A DNA stretch of 64,000 nt from an uncultured Bulleidia sp. (GCA_947087645.1 CAMUDN010000004.1:70666-134665), one strand, 5' to 3'; shown: positions 1 through 7,892, counted from the stretch's first letter. Notes: a model not told the origin generated them from the letters alone. Program-made: numbers and translations.

Positions 1-147
1 TTACGTGAAATAAATGGTCATAAACAGGCAGTTTATGAAGTTATGGATGAAAAGGAGTTGATGTATTATTTTCAATATCAAAAACATTCCGCAAACTTTA
101 TTCCTTTGGCTAAAAAACATGCTCAAGAAGAAATCTATTTCATTTGA
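1..147 (+). CDS. comGA: ComGA C-terminal fragment (competence traffic ATPase)
   Basis: This reading frame is open from the window edge to a TGA at 145-147 and encodes the last 48 residues of a protein. It lies directly before comGB, and its tail resembles the C-terminal end of ComGA, the cytoplasmic secretion ATPase that powers assembly of the competence pseudopilus. The Walker motifs lie outside the window, so the assignment rests mainly on gene order. The comGB start lies inside this gene (29-nt overlap), which implies translational coupling. Confidence 0.75.
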   Translation, partial: LREINGHKQAVYEVMDEKELMYYFQYQKHSANFIPLAKKHAQEEIYFI

Positions 148-1102
148 TGATTGTCTTTATTTAACAAAATTATTAGCAAGAGATATAGCTTTTGCAGATG
201 CTTTAAGTTTAATTTGTAATAAACAAAATAAAGAAGCTATAAAGTATCTTGATCAAGGATTAAAACAGGGTGAAGAGTTTGATAATTTATTTAAGGATGT
301 TTGTCCAAAAATGATATGGCGTAATTTAGAGGGATTTATTTCTTTTTTACCTTTTGCAAAAGCGTTAGAATTAGCTATTAATTTTGTTCAAATTGAGAAA
401 CAAAAAAGAAAAAATTTAGAACGTACATTAATGTACCCGTTTTGTCTTGTTTTTTTAGTATTAATTGGTAGTTTTGGATTTTCTTATTTTATTTTACCGA
501 TGATGACTAAAGTGATTGAATCATTTACAGTTGAAAATGATATTTTGTATCAATATGATCAAAAACTTCATTTATTTTGGTTTTTTATGCTGACTATTTT
601 TATTTTATTAATTTTTTTATATTTTTTATTTAAATGTAAAAAATGGCAAGTTATTTTTTATCGTATTTGTACTAAAATTTTCCCACATTCATATTATGTA
701 CAAAAAGGATCATTGGAGTTTATCCAATATTACATTGAATGTTTACGTCTACATCAGTCAAGCAGGGAGAGTTTTCAAATTTTATCTAAATTAAAAGAAC
801 AATGTCTTGTACAATATATTGCTAATGAATTCGATCGTTTATTAAAAATGGGTATTTCTTTTAAAGTAATTCACAATCATCGTATTGTTGAACCACATTT
901 ACAACGTTTTTTTAAAATATCTTATTATTTTAAAGATACAGTTGTTTTATTAGAGCGTTATATAGAGATTGCACAAGAGAAACAAAATAAGTGTTTAAAA
1001 AAGTTTTCTTTTTTATTACAAATAAGTGCTTATTTTCAGATTGTTTATTTATTAATTTTAATGTATCAAGTGATTTTATTTCCAATGCAATTTATGCAGT
1101 GA
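119..1102 (+). CDS. comGB: ComGB, competence pseudopilus inner-membrane platform protein
   Basis: This 327-residue protein has the GspF/PilC architecture: two cytoplasmic helical domains and three strongly hydrophobic segments, at about residues 108-130, 150-172 and near the C terminus (about 303-325). In the family the protein anchors the pseudopilus assembly machine in the membrane and couples the ComGA ATPase to pilin polymerisation for DNA uptake. The ATG at 119 lies within the end of comGA and has no obvious Shine-Dalgarno site, consistent with coupled translation. It is followed 20 nt later by comGC. The length is close to that of other ComGB proteins (about 320-350). Confidence 0.85.
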   Translation: MLKKKSISFDDCLYLTKLLARDIAFADALSLICNKQNKEAIKYLDQGLKQGEEFDNLFKDVCPKMIWRNLEGFISFLPFAKALELAINFVQIEKQKRKNLERTLMYPFCLVFLVLIGSFGFSYFILPMMTKVIESFTVENDILYQYDQKLHLFWFFMLTIFILLIFLYFLFKCKKWQVIFYRICTKIFPHSYYVQKGSLEFIQYYIECLRLHQSSRESFQILSKLKEQCLVQYIANEFDRLLKMGISFKVIHNHRIVEPHLQRFFKISYYFKDTVVLLERYIEIAQEKQNKCLKKFSFLLQISAYFQIVYLLILMYQVILFPMQFMQ

Positions 1103-1122
1103 ATAGAAAGGAGATTAGATAT

Positions 1123-1425
1123 ATGCATAATAAATTACGAGGATTCACTTTATTAGAAATGGTAATTGTAATTTTAATTATTTCTATTTTATTTCTTTTA
1201 GTTGTTCCTAATATTCAAAAAACATTGACAATTGTTAATAATAAAGGCTGTAAAGCACTAGAAAAAATAGTTGATTCAGCAATTTTGCAATATAAGATAG
1301 AACATGATCGTTGGCCTAGTTCAACTGCTGATTTAGTTAATGACGGGCTTTTATCAAAAGCACAATTAACTTGTGATGGTTCTAAACAGGTACGAATTGT
1401 AAATGGACAAGCTAAAATACAATAA
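1123..1425 (+). CDS. comGC: ComGC, major competence pseudopilin
   Basis: This 100-residue prepilin has a short basic leader ending in Arg-Gly followed by FTLLEMVIVILIISILFLL. That is the classical prepilin peptidase site with Glu at +5 and a hydrophobic N-terminal helix. A Cys pair (in GCKAL and LTCDG) may form the stabilising disulfide known in ComGC. The start is the ATG at 1123, preceded by AAAGGAG at 1107-1113; the longer in-frame extension upstream only overlaps comGB. ComGC is the main subunit of the transformation pilus that crosses the cell wall. It is processed by ComC, which is not in this window. Confidence 0.9.
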   Translation: MHNKLRGFTLLEMVIVILIISILFLLVVPNIQKTLTIVNNKGCKALEKIVDSAILQYKIEHDRWPSSTADLVNDGLLSKAQLTCDGSKQVRIVNGQAKIQ

Positions 1426-1708
1426 AGCATTTAGCCTTGTCGAAATGTTGGTTATTTTATTATTTCTTTCTTTACTACTATCATTAATACCAAAACCTAA
1501 AGCACATATTATTTTTTCTAAAGAAAATTGGTCACTTAATTATTTATATTATCAATCATTGGCGATGGCAGAAAAGCATGATAAACATTATGAAAATATT
1601 TCTTTTTATAATAATGGATATGTTTATCAAGGAATGACAAAGAAGATAAATGGCAGCTTACAAAAGGTGGTGATTCGTATTGCACAAGGACGTTTACGTT
1701 GGGAATAA
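1403..1708 (+). CDS. comGD: ComGD-like minor pseudopilin
   Basis: This 101-residue protein has a short leader (about nine residues ending in Ala) before FSLVEMLVILLFLSLLLSLI, a prepilin cleavage motif with Glu at +5 and an N-terminal transmembrane helix. It overlaps comGC by 23 nt and is followed by comGE with a 29-nt overlap, so the operon is tightly packed. By position it corresponds to ComGD, a minor pseudopilin needed for transformation in Bacillus. Sequence identity among ComGD proteins is generally poor outside the helix, so the name rests on motif and order. Confidence 0.75.
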   Translation: MDKLKYNKAFSLVEMLVILLFLSLLLSLIPKPKAHIIFSKENWSLNYLYYQSLAMAEKHDKHYENISFYNNGYVYQGMTKKINGSLQKVVIRIAQGRLRWE

Positions 1709-1868
1709 AAAAGGCTTTTTATTGTTGGAAGCATTAATTAGTTTAAGTATTTTTTTAATTATGATAAGTCTTTCTTATCAATTAATTTTTTTACGAAGTA
1801 GAGAAAATTTGTTAATTGATTATCAGCAAAAAATAGAAAGTAGCATGGAAGGTTTGGCAAGAGAATGA
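1680..1868 (+). CDS. comGE: ComGE-like minor pseudopilin, TTG start
   Basis: This is a short 62-residue prepilin-like protein. A lysine-rich leader ends in Lys-Lys-Gly and is followed by FLLLEALISLSIFLIMISL, the cleavage site with Glu at +5 and a membrane helix. No ATG is available upstream; the likely start is TTG at 1680, with AAAGGTGG about 8 nt before it. It overlaps comGD and is coupled to comGF by an ATGA-type overlap. At 62 residues it is shorter than Bacillus ComGE (about 115), leaving almost only the helix and a short tail. By position it is ComGE; function is inferred. Confidence 0.6.
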   Translation: MHKDVYVGNKKGFLLLEALISLSIFLIMISLSYQLIFLRSRENLLIDYQQKIESSMEGLARE

Positions 1869-2251
1869 AAACACGGCAAGGAAGTCTTCTTATTGATTGT
1901 CTTATTACATTACTTGTTTTAGTATCGTTATTAAGTTTAATTAATGATTTTTTACGTGTGCAAAGATCAAAACTAATCTTCGATAAATTACAAGATGAGG
2001 TTTCTTTAAGCCAATTACGGCGTTCACTGTTATTAGCAAAAGATTTTTGTTTATCTGAAAATAATTTACAATTTAGAATTAATGATGAAGTTAAAGAATT
2101 AGAACTTGTCAATCATAAACTTATTTTAAGACCAGGTGTTCAAATTTTTTTAGAAAATATTGATCAGATATCATTTGTAAACGAAGAAAATAAATGGTAT
2201 TTACTTTATTGGCAAAATGATCACTCAAGGAAGGTGTGTATTTATGCCTAA
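1865..2251 (+). CDS. comGF: ComGF-like minor pseudopilin
   Basis: This 128-residue protein has an N-terminal hydrophobic helix (about residues 8-27) and a C-terminal part rich in beta-prone segments, as in ComGF. Its leader ends in Gln-Gly before SLLIDCLITLLVLVSLL; Asp replaces the usual Glu at +5, so the prepilin site is imperfect. Start and stop overlap the neighbours (4 nt with comGE, 8 nt with comGG). ComGF helps assemble the competence pseudopilus. The assignment is mainly by order and general shape. Confidence 0.65.
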   Translation: MKTRQGSLLIDCLITLLVLVSLLSLINDFLRVQRSKLIFDKLQDEVSLSQLRRSLLLAKDFCLSENNLQFRINDEVKELELVNHKLILRPGVQIFLENIDQISFVNEENKWYLLYWQNDHSRKVCIYA

Positions 2252-2549
2252 GAAAAAAGCATTTATATCACTTTATTTTTTAGCTGTTTTTTTATGCTAT
2301 GAAACCTATTTAAATCAGCAATTGGAAAATAGATCATTAGTCATTAAAATTATTGCTAATTTAAAACAAGATCATCTTTTCTATTTAGCTGAAAGACGAA
2401 TATTATTAAATGTTGAAAAAGAGCTAAAAAATGGCAAATATGACACTGAATTTATTGATTGTGTTATTACTAATCCGAAAGAAAAAGTGATGCGTATTTT
2501 TTTAAACTTAGAGAAGCAAGAAATTGTTTCTTATAAGATATTGTCATAA
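2244..2549 (+). CDS. comGG: ComGG-like last comG operon protein
   Basis: This 101-residue protein starts at ATG 2244, preceded by AAGGAAGGTG at 2227-2236; a longer frame from 2217 is possible but has no ribosome site. It has a basic N terminus, one hydrophobic segment (about residues 6-20) and a charged C-terminal region, which is the layout of ComGG. The prepilin site is not canonical. It is the last gene of the operon and is followed by the promoter region of efp. Function is inferred from position. Confidence 0.6.
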   Translation: MPKKKAFISLYFLAVFLCYETYLNQQLENRSLVIKIIANLKQDHLFYLAERRILLNVEKELKNGKYDTEFIDCVITNPKEKVMRIFLNLEKQEIVSYKILS

Positions 2550-2557
2550 AATAAAAT

Positions 2558-2586
2558 TTGCTAGTTAGGAATTAATTAGTTAAAAT
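2558..2586 (+). promoter_or_regulatory. Predicted promoter of efp
   Basis: TTGCTA at 2558-2563 and TAAAAT at 2581-2586 are separated by 17 nt, a good vegetative sigma factor layout, in the gap between comGG and efp. Confidence 0.5.
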
Positions 2587-2610
2587 AATTTTGTTTAAGG
2601 AAGGAAAATT

Positions 2611-3168
2611 ATGATTATTGTTAATGATTTAAAGCCAGGTAATTCTATTTTATATGATCATAACATTTATACTGTTTTAAATGTTGATCATAATAAAACA
2701 GCTATGCGACAAATGATAGTTAAAGTAAAAGTTAAAAATTTAAGAACGGGAGTGATTAATGAAATTTCATTCACGGGTGGTGATAAGGTTGAACAAGCAG
2801 AAATAGATAAAAAAGAAATGCAGTACCTATATAATGATGGTAGTAATTTTGTTTTTATGGATAATGCAACTTATGAGCAGCTAGAATTGCCTCATGAAAG
2901 ATTGAAGTGGGAAATGCAATTTATGAAAGAAAATGATAATGTACTGATCAGTACTTATGGTTCAGAAGTCTTAGGAGTTGCTTTACCAGATAAAGTGACT
3001 TTACAGGTTGTTGAATGTGAACAAGCAGTGAAAGGTGATACAGCTACTTCAGCAACTAAAAATGCAGTGGTTGAAACGGGTTTGAAAATAAAAGTACCAT
3101 TGTTTATTCAAAGTGGAGAAATGGTTGTAGTTAGTACGAGTGATGGAAAATATTCCGGTCGGGCATAA
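2611..3168 (+). CDS. efp: Translation elongation factor P
   Basis: This 185-residue protein matches EF-P in length and in its three OB-like domains. EF-P enters the ribosomal E site and relieves stalling at consecutive prolines. The N-terminal domain includes LKPGNSILYD and a loop around HNKTAMRQM where the modified residue would sit. The Lys or Arg usual at the loop tip is not obvious; the tip sequence here is DHNKTAM, so the modification state is uncertain. The C-terminal domain has LKIKVPLFIQSGE. AAGGAAGG precedes the ATG. It appears to be monocistronic, with its own promoter and a terminator at 3178-3223. Confidence 0.95.
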   Translation: MIIVNDLKPGNSILYDHNIYTVLNVDHNKTAMRQMIVKVKVKNLRTGVINEISFTGGDKVEQAEIDKKEMQYLYNDGSNFVFMDNATYEQLELPHERLKWEMQFMKENDNVLISTYGSEVLGVALPDKVTLQVVECEQAVKGDTATSATKNAVVETGLKIKVPLFIQSGEMVVVSTSDGKYSGRA

Positions 3169-3177
3169 GATTAATAA

Positions 3178-3223
3178 ACATTAAATTATTATTTAATATA
3201 ACTTGTAATTTAATGTGCTTTTT
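3178..3223 (+). terminator. Intrinsic terminator after efp
   Basis: ACATTAAATTA (3178-3188) and TAATTTAATGT (3206-3216) form a perfect 11-bp stem followed by GCTTTTT. The stem is purely A/T except for one pair. The ribU -10 element begins immediately after it. Confidence 0.6.
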
Positions 3224-3230
3224 GTATAAT
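3203..3230 (+). promoter_or_regulatory. Predicted promoter of the FMN riboswitch-ribU transcript
   Basis: TATAAT at 3225-3230 is consensus, with TTGTAA at 3203-3208 as a -35 element (16 nt). The -35 lies inside the terminator hairpin of efp, so the two signals are interleaved. Transcription would start just before the riboswitch aptamer. Confidence 0.6.
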
Positions 3231-3236
3231 AAAATT

Positions 3237-3343
3237 GTAACTCAGGGCAGGGTGAAATTCCCTACCGGCGGTATACCCCGCGAGCCAATTGGCATGATTC
3301 GGTGTAAGTCCGAAGGCGACAGTAAAGTCTGGATGAAAGAGTC
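3237..3343 (+). ncRNA. FMN riboswitch (RFN element)
   Basis: The sequence contains the conserved RFN blocks in order: CAGGGCAGGGTGAAATTCCC from 3243, then CCGGCGGTA, CCGCGAGCC, GGTGTAAGTCCG, and GGCGACAGTAAAGTCTGGAT near 3315-3333 with GAAAGAGT closing the P1 stem against ACTC near 3239-3242. In known cases FMN binding stabilises the aptamer and switches off the downstream gene. Here that gene is ribU, a riboflavin transporter, so uptake would be repressed when FMN is abundant. The expression platform follows at 3345-3395. Confidence 0.97.
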
Positions 3344-3358
3344 TTTTTATTTTTTCCT

Positions 3359-3380
3359 GAGGTTACTAGACCTCTTTTTT
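3359..3380 (+). terminator. Riboswitch expression-platform terminator
   Basis: GAGGT (3359-3363) pairs with ACCTC (3370-3374) and is followed by TTTTTT (3375-3380). A second possible helix, CCTCTT with AAGAGG (3371-3386), shares the CCTC segment and would end next to the ribU Shine-Dalgarno AAAGGAG. The two helices are mutually exclusive. Termination control is likely; translational control is possible. Confidence 0.7.
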
Positions 3381-3398
3381 AAGAGGAAAGGAGAAACC

Positions 3399-4016
3399 AT
3401 GTCAGAAAAAGTTAATTCGCATCATTATTTGTCTATTCGTCGTATCGCAGTTATTGCGGTACTAGGAGCTTTATCATTTATACTTATGTATGTTGATTTT
3501 CCTTTGCCATTTATAGCTCCGCCATTTTATAAGTTTGATTTAAGTGAGGTGGCAGTATTAATTGGTGGTTTTAGTTTGGGACCATTAGCAGCTATTTGGA
3601 TTGAAGTATTAAAAATTATTTTATATGTGATATTTAAACCAACAGTTACTGCTTTTGTTGGTGAAAGTGCCAATTTATTGATCGGTTTAGCATTTGTTTT
3701 ACCAGCAGCGCTTATATATAAACAAAGTAAATCAAAAAAAAGTGCAATATGTGGTCTTATATGTGGAACACTAACAATGTCAATAGTCGGTGTTTTAGCA
3801 AATTATTTCATTTTACTACCAGCTTATGCTTATTTCTTTAAGATGAATATGGCTACTATTGTTAAAGCTGGTCATGCTATTTTACCATTTATTAATAATG
3901 TTATTGAGTTTGTAATATTTTCTGTTTTACCTTTTAATATTATTAAAGGCTTAGTTGTTTCAGTTTGTACATTGTTACTTTATAAATCAATTAGTCCTCT
4001 TTTGAAACGTAATTAG
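3399..4016 (+). CDS. ribU: Riboflavin ECF transporter S component RibU
   Basis: This 205-residue protein is very hydrophobic, with about six membrane segments. It has the RibU-like features of a conserved FKFDLSE-type stretch (here YKFDLSEVAVLIGGFSLGP) and a GESANLLIG motif. RibU binds riboflavin outside the cell and works with the shared EcfA/EcfA'/EcfT energising module, which is not encoded here. The start is ATG 3399 with AAAGGAG upstream; a longer open frame from 3213 runs through the riboswitch and is not coding. The FMN riboswitch upstream confirms the substrate. It ends at a terminator overlapping its stop codon. Confidence 0.93.
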   Translation: MSEKVNSHHYLSIRRIAVIAVLGALSFILMYVDFPLPFIAPPFYKFDLSEVAVLIGGFSLGPLAAIWIEVLKIILYVIFKPTVTAFVGESANLLIGLAFVLPAALIYKQSKSKKSAICGLICGTLTMSIVGVLANYFILLPAYAYFFKMNMATIVKAGHAILPFINNVIEFVIFSVLPFNIIKGLVVSVCTLLLYKSISPLLKRN

Positions 4017-4034
4017 AGCCGAAAGGCTCTTTTC
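4015..4034 (+). terminator. Terminator after ribU
   Basis: AGAGCC-GAAA-GGCTCT followed by TTTCTTT forms a compact GNRA-capped hairpin at 4015-4034. The stem begins inside the ribU stop codon. Confidence 0.85.
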
Positions 4035-4038
4035 TTTA

Positions 4039-4047
4039 TGCTATAAT
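4039..4047 (+). promoter_or_regulatory. Extended -10 promoter of the 4070-7892 operon
   Basis: TGCTATAAT at 4039-4047 is a perfect extended -10 element 22 nt before the next ATG. No clear -35 is seen, because that region overlaps the ribU terminator. Confidence 0.55.
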
Positions 4048-4069
4048 TATAAAGAATGGAGAGTTAATT

Positions 4070-4924
4070 ATGACAGAGTTTTCGCGGACAAAGAAATATA
4101 AAGATTTACGTTCTAACCTACAAGGTCAACAAAATATTGCGGAAAATACTATTCAAAGTGAAGAATTATCACGATTAGCAAGACGTTTAAATAAAATTGA
4201 TAAAAATAACTTTAAAGAGCCGGAAAAAGAAAGAGAATATGATGACTGTAAAAAAGCTCAACATGCACGATTAACATCTGCTGTAGAGCGTCAGCCAAGT
4301 TTAATAAAAAATGCGGATTTATCACCCTTAGAATCATTAGTCAAAAATGATAAATCACCTCTTGATAATGAATATATAAGTCAATATCTAAAAGAAGCTA
4401 AACGCTATAATGTTGAACATGGTAATGCACATAGTGAAGAAACATCGCTAGATATTTTAGCTTCCTTACAAAAAGGTGTTCAGTCTTCAGGTATGCGCCC
4501 TTTTCCTAAAAATAGTAGTAATGTATCATTAAAAAACGCTGATTTAATGTCTTTATCAAAACAAGAAAAGGCAGAAAATGATGAAAGTCAGTATTTATCA
4601 AAAGATGATATCATGAAAGAAGTGCAAAATATTATGACTAACAATAAGTCAAGTAAGCCGGCAATTAATGATTCTCAATATTCGATGGAAATTCCACAAA
4701 TGGATATTACTAAAGATAATAATCAATCAATGCGTCAACAGTTGCTTAATGAAACAACTTCAATGCGTGCTCAATTAGAAAATTATAGTGATGATGTTGC
4801 TTCGCTAAATACTAAGGTAAGAAGGACCAATCGTATTTTAAATGTTATTTTAGTTATTTTAGTTATTGCTTTATTGGTTATTTTAGCATTTATTTTGCAT
4901 ACATTTTTAAGGGGAAGTATGTAA
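4070..4924 (+). CDS. Tail-anchored membrane protein of unknown function
   Basis: I do not recognise this 284-residue protein. Residues 1-220 are hydrophilic, highly charged and low in predicted structure, with many Lys, Glu, Asn and Ser. Residues 221-256 look like a short coiled coil, and a single hydrophobic segment at about 257-277 ends seven residues before the C terminus. There is no N-terminal signal, so it should sit in the membrane with the large N-terminal part in the cytoplasm. The sequence starts MTEFSRTKKYKDLR. Its stop overlaps the cmk start (TAATG), so it is the first gene of the cmk-der-gpsA operon. A scaffold or regulatory role is possible but nothing in the sequence shows it. 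Confidence 0.75.
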   Translation: MTEFSRTKKYKDLRSNLQGQQNIAENTIQSEELSRLARRLNKIDKNNFKEPEKEREYDDCKKAQHARLTSAVERQPSLIKNADLSPLESLVKNDKSPLDNEYISQYLKEAKRYNVEHGNAHSEETSLDILASLQKGVQSSGMRPFPKNSSNVSLKNADLMSLSKQEKAENDESQYLSKDDIMKEVQNIMTNNKSSKPAINDSQYSMEIPQMDITKDNNQSMRQQLLNETTSMRAQLENYSDDVASLNTKVRRTNRILNVILVILVIALLVILAFILHTFLRGSM

Positions 4925-5568
4925 TGAAACGTTTTAATATTGCAATTGATGGGCCAAGTGGAGCCGGTAAAAGTACAATTAGTAAATTATTAGCTAAGAA
5001 ATTAAATATGATTCATTTAGATACGGGAGCGATGTATCGTTGCTTGGCGTTGAAAGCTCTTCAATTAGGATTAAATGCTGAAAATGAAGAAATGTTATGT
5101 AATTGCTTAGCCCATTTGACAATTACTTTACAAGATGAAAAAGTAATGATGGATGGTAAAGATGTTAGTAATGAAATTAGGATGAAGAATGTTTCTGATA
5201 TGGCATCCCTAGTTTCTCGTTGGCCTAAAGTAAGACAAGAAATGGTAGCTCGACAAAAGCAGATCTGTCATAAAAAAGGTTTTATTCTTGATGGTCGAGA
5301 TATTGGCACAGTTGTTTTACCAGATGCGAAATTAAAAATATTTTTAGTAGCAAGTATTGAAGCAAGGTCTTTACGACGTTATGAGCAAGATCGTTTGAAG
5401 GATCCCGATTTATCTTTGGATGAAGTAAAAAAAGCAATGTTAAAGAGGGATAGACAGGATGAAACAAGAGCTGCTTCACCACTTCGTCAAGCAGATGATG
5501 CTATTCGTATTGATTGCTCAAATCTTACTATTGATGAAGTCGTTGCAACTATTTGTGCCCATTTATAA
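4924..5568 (+). CDS. cmk: Cytidylate kinase
   Basis: This 214-residue protein phosphorylates CMP and dCMP with ATP. The Walker A loop GPSGAGKST is at residues 10-18, followed by LDTGAMYR (the CMP-binding segment), DGRDIGTVV, and the lid region RRYEQDR to RDRQDETR with its arginines, then R..DDAIRID near the end. The length fits bacterial Cmk (about 220). Its ATG overlaps the stop of the tail-anchored gene, and der follows after 12 nt with AAAAGGGGG. The usual neighbours rpsA or plsC are absent here. Confidence 0.95.
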   Translation: MKRFNIAIDGPSGAGKSTISKLLAKKLNMIHLDTGAMYRCLALKALQLGLNAENEEMLCNCLAHLTITLQDEKVMMDGKDVSNEIRMKNVSDMASLVSRWPKVRQEMVARQKQICHKKGFILDGRDIGTVVLPDAKLKIFLVASIEARSLRRYEQDRLKDPDLSLDEVKKAMLKRDRQDETRAASPLRQADDAIRIDCSNLTIDEVVATICAHL

Positions 5569-5580
5569 AAAGGGGGATTT

Positions 5581-6894
5581 ATGAAAGAAATGATATTAGC
5601 GATTGTGGGACGGCCTAATGTTGGTAAGTCGACAATTTTTAATCGTTTAGTTGGTCAGCGTAGTTCAATAGTTGAAGATTATCCTGGTGTGACAAGAGAT
5701 CGCTTATACGGACAAGCAACTTGGGCTGGTCAATCTTTTCGTGTTATTGATACAGGTGGTATCCAATTAGCTGATCAACCTTTTCAAACTGAAATTAGAG
5801 CACAGGTTGATATTGCTTTAATGGAAGCAGATATTATTTTAATGGTATGTGATGGTCAATCAGGACTAAATGATGATGATCGCTTTATAGCTGGTCTTTT
5901 ACAAAAACAAAATAAGCCTATTTTACTTTTAGTTAATCATATTGATGATCAATTAAAAATGATAAATATTTATGAATTTTATGCTTTAGGATTAGGTGAT
6001 CCATATGCAATATCAGCCATTCATGGTATTGGCCTTGGTGATGTTTTAGATGCTTGCTTCAAATTGATGCCAATAAGAAAAGATATCAAGCAAGAAGAAG
6101 GTATTAGAATTGCTGTTATTGGTGAACCTAATGTTGGTAAATCATCTTTAGTTAATGCTATTTTGAATGAAGAAAGAGCAATTGTTTCCGATATACAGGG
6201 AACAACACGGGATGCATCAGATACACCTTTTATACATGATGGTAAGCCATATATTATTGTTGATACAGCTGGTATTCGTAAACGTGGTAAAATTTATGAG
6301 AATATTGAAAAATATTCAGTTCTAAGAGCAATGCGTGCCATTGAAAATTGCGATGTTGTATTATTTGTTTTAGATGCGATTGCTGGTATTCGTGAACAAG
6401 ATAAACATGTTGCTGGATATGCTTATGAAATGCATAAACCATTAATTGTTATTGTTAATAAATGGGACGGTATTTTAAAAGATGATAAAACAATGAATGA
6501 ATTTACGAAAAAATTTCGAGAACAATTTTTATATTTAAATTTTGCTCCTATTCTGTTTGTTTCTGCTAAAACACAACAAAGAATAAATCATATCGTACCA
6601 CTTGTTGATGAAGTTTTTGCTCATACAAATTATCGTATTTCAACTAATGTTTTAAATGAAGTTATATCTGATGCCCAATTAACAACACCTGCTCCGACAC
6701 ATAATGGTCGTCGTTTTAAAATATATTATGCAAGTCAAGTAGGTGTTGCACCACCAACTTTTGTATTATCATGTAATGATCCTAAATTATTACATTTTAG
6801 TTATGAACGTTTTATTGAAAATACATTACGATCAGCATTTTCTTTAGAGGGAACACCGATCAGAATAATTGCCAGAAAGAAGGTTTCAGAATGA
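5581..6894 (+). CDS. der: GTPase Der (EngA), 50S ribosome assembly
   Basis: This 437-residue protein has the tandem G domains unique to Der. GRPNVGKS (residues 10-17) with DTGG and NHID belongs to the first, and GEPNVGKS (about 180-187) with DTAGIRKRGK and NKWD to the second. A C-terminal KH-like domain follows. The first-domain G4 motif is NHID instead of the usual NKxD. Der binds the 50S subunit and is needed for its maturation. It overlaps gpsA by 4 nt (ATGA), a pairing (der-gpsA) common in Bacillota. Confidence 0.97.
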   Translation: MKEMILAIVGRPNVGKSTIFNRLVGQRSSIVEDYPGVTRDRLYGQATWAGQSFRVIDTGGIQLADQPFQTEIRAQVDIALMEADIILMVCDGQSGLNDDDRFIAGLLQKQNKPILLLVNHIDDQLKMINIYEFYALGLGDPYAISAIHGIGLGDVLDACFKLMPIRKDIKQEEGIRIAVIGEPNVGKSSLVNAILNEERAIVSDIQGTTRDASDTPFIHDGKPYIIVDTAGIRKRGKIYENIEKYSVLRAMRAIENCDVVLFVLDAIAGIREQDKHVAGYAYEMHKPLIVIVNKWDGILKDDKTMNEFTKKFREQFLYLNFAPILFVSAKTQQRINHIVPLVDEVFAHTNYRISTNVLNEVISDAQLTTPAPTHNGRRFKIYYASQVGVAPPTFVLSCNDPKLLHFSYERFIENTLRSAFSLEGTPIRIIARKKVSE

Positions 6895-7892
6895 AAATAT
6901 CAGTACTAGGAACGGGATCATGGGGATCAGCATTAGCTAATGTTTTAGCTGATAATGGTCATCAAGTACAAATGTGGGGCAAAGATCAAAAAGAAATAGA
7001 AGATATTGATAAAAATCATCATAATAGAAAGTTTTTTGCTACTGAACTAAATCATACGATTAGAGCTAGTGCAAATATTGAAGTTATTAAAGATAGTGAT
7101 ATTTTATTACTTGCTGTTCCATCAATTGCTTTAGAAACAGTAGCCAAGCAAGTAGTTCCATACATTCATAAAGAAACAATTATTGTTAATGTTGCCAAAG
7201 GTTTTCATCCTGTAAGTCATGAACGATTGTCATTGTTTTTAACAAAAGCATTTGCAAGTAAACCGGTAAAGATTGTAGCTTTAATTGGTCCGAGTCATGC
7301 TGAAGAAGTTGTTTTACGTTTATTAACAAGCGTAAATGCAGTTAGTTTAGATGATCAAGCTGCTCAAGTTATACAAAATGTTTTTTCAAATGGTTATTTT
7401 CGTGTTTATCGTAACAGTGATATGGTAGGCGCAGAAATAGGTGTTGCTTTGAAAAATATTATGGCTATCGCATCAGGTATTTTAGAAGGTATTGGGCAAG
7501 GTGATAATGCTAAAGCAGCGTTAATGACAAGAGGTTTAGCAGAAATTTCAAGATATGGTTTATATTTTGGTGCAAAAGCTAAAACATTTTTAGGATTAGA
7601 TGGTGTAGGGGATTTGATTGTTACTTGTACTTCCCATCATTCACGTAATTTTATGGCTGGGTTAGCTATTGGTAAAGCAGATAGTGCTTGTGAATTTTTG
7701 GCTCATAATAATAAAACGGTGGAAGGTACATATGCTTGTAAAGTTGTGTATGAAGATGCAAAAAAGTTTGGTATTGAAATGCCAATTACCAATGAAGTAT
7801 ATGCTGTTTTATATGAAAATAAAAAACCAAGTCAAGCAATGCAAGATTTGATGGCCCGGAGTTTAAAAGCAGAATTTGAGCTAGATGAATAA
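6891..7892 (+). CDS. gpsA: Glycerol-3-phosphate dehydrogenase [NAD(P)+]
   Basis: This 333-residue enzyme reduces dihydroxyacetone phosphate to sn-glycerol 3-phosphate for phospholipid synthesis. The Rossmann motif GTGSWGSALA is at residues 7-16. GPSHAEEV, the catalytic-lysine segment GVALKNIMAIASG and LDGVGDLIVTCTS with SRN are all present. The length is normal. It is the last gene of the operon, and its final codons form the left arm of the terminator. Confidence 0.96.
   Translation: MKISVLGTGSWGSALANVLADNGHQVQMWGKDQKEIEDIDKNHHNRKFFATELNHTIRASANIEVIKDSDILLLAVPSIALETVAKQVVPYIHKETIIVNVAKGFHPVSHERLSLFLTKAFASKPVKIVALIGPSHAEEVVLRLLTSVNAVSLDDQAAQVIQNVFSNGYFRVYRNSDMVGAEIGVALKNIMAIASGILEGIGQGDNAKAALMTRGLAEISRYGLYFGAKAKTFLGLDGVGDLIVTCTSHHSRNFMAGLAIGKADSACEFLAHNNKTVEGTYACKVVYEDAKKFGIEMPITNEVYAVLYENKKPSQAMQDLMARSLKAEFELDE

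Noticed and set aside
3213..3398. An open frame upstream of ribU would give a 267-residue protein.
   Set aside because: The extra 62 codons run through the FMN riboswitch and its terminator; AAAGGAG and ATG 3399 mark the real start.
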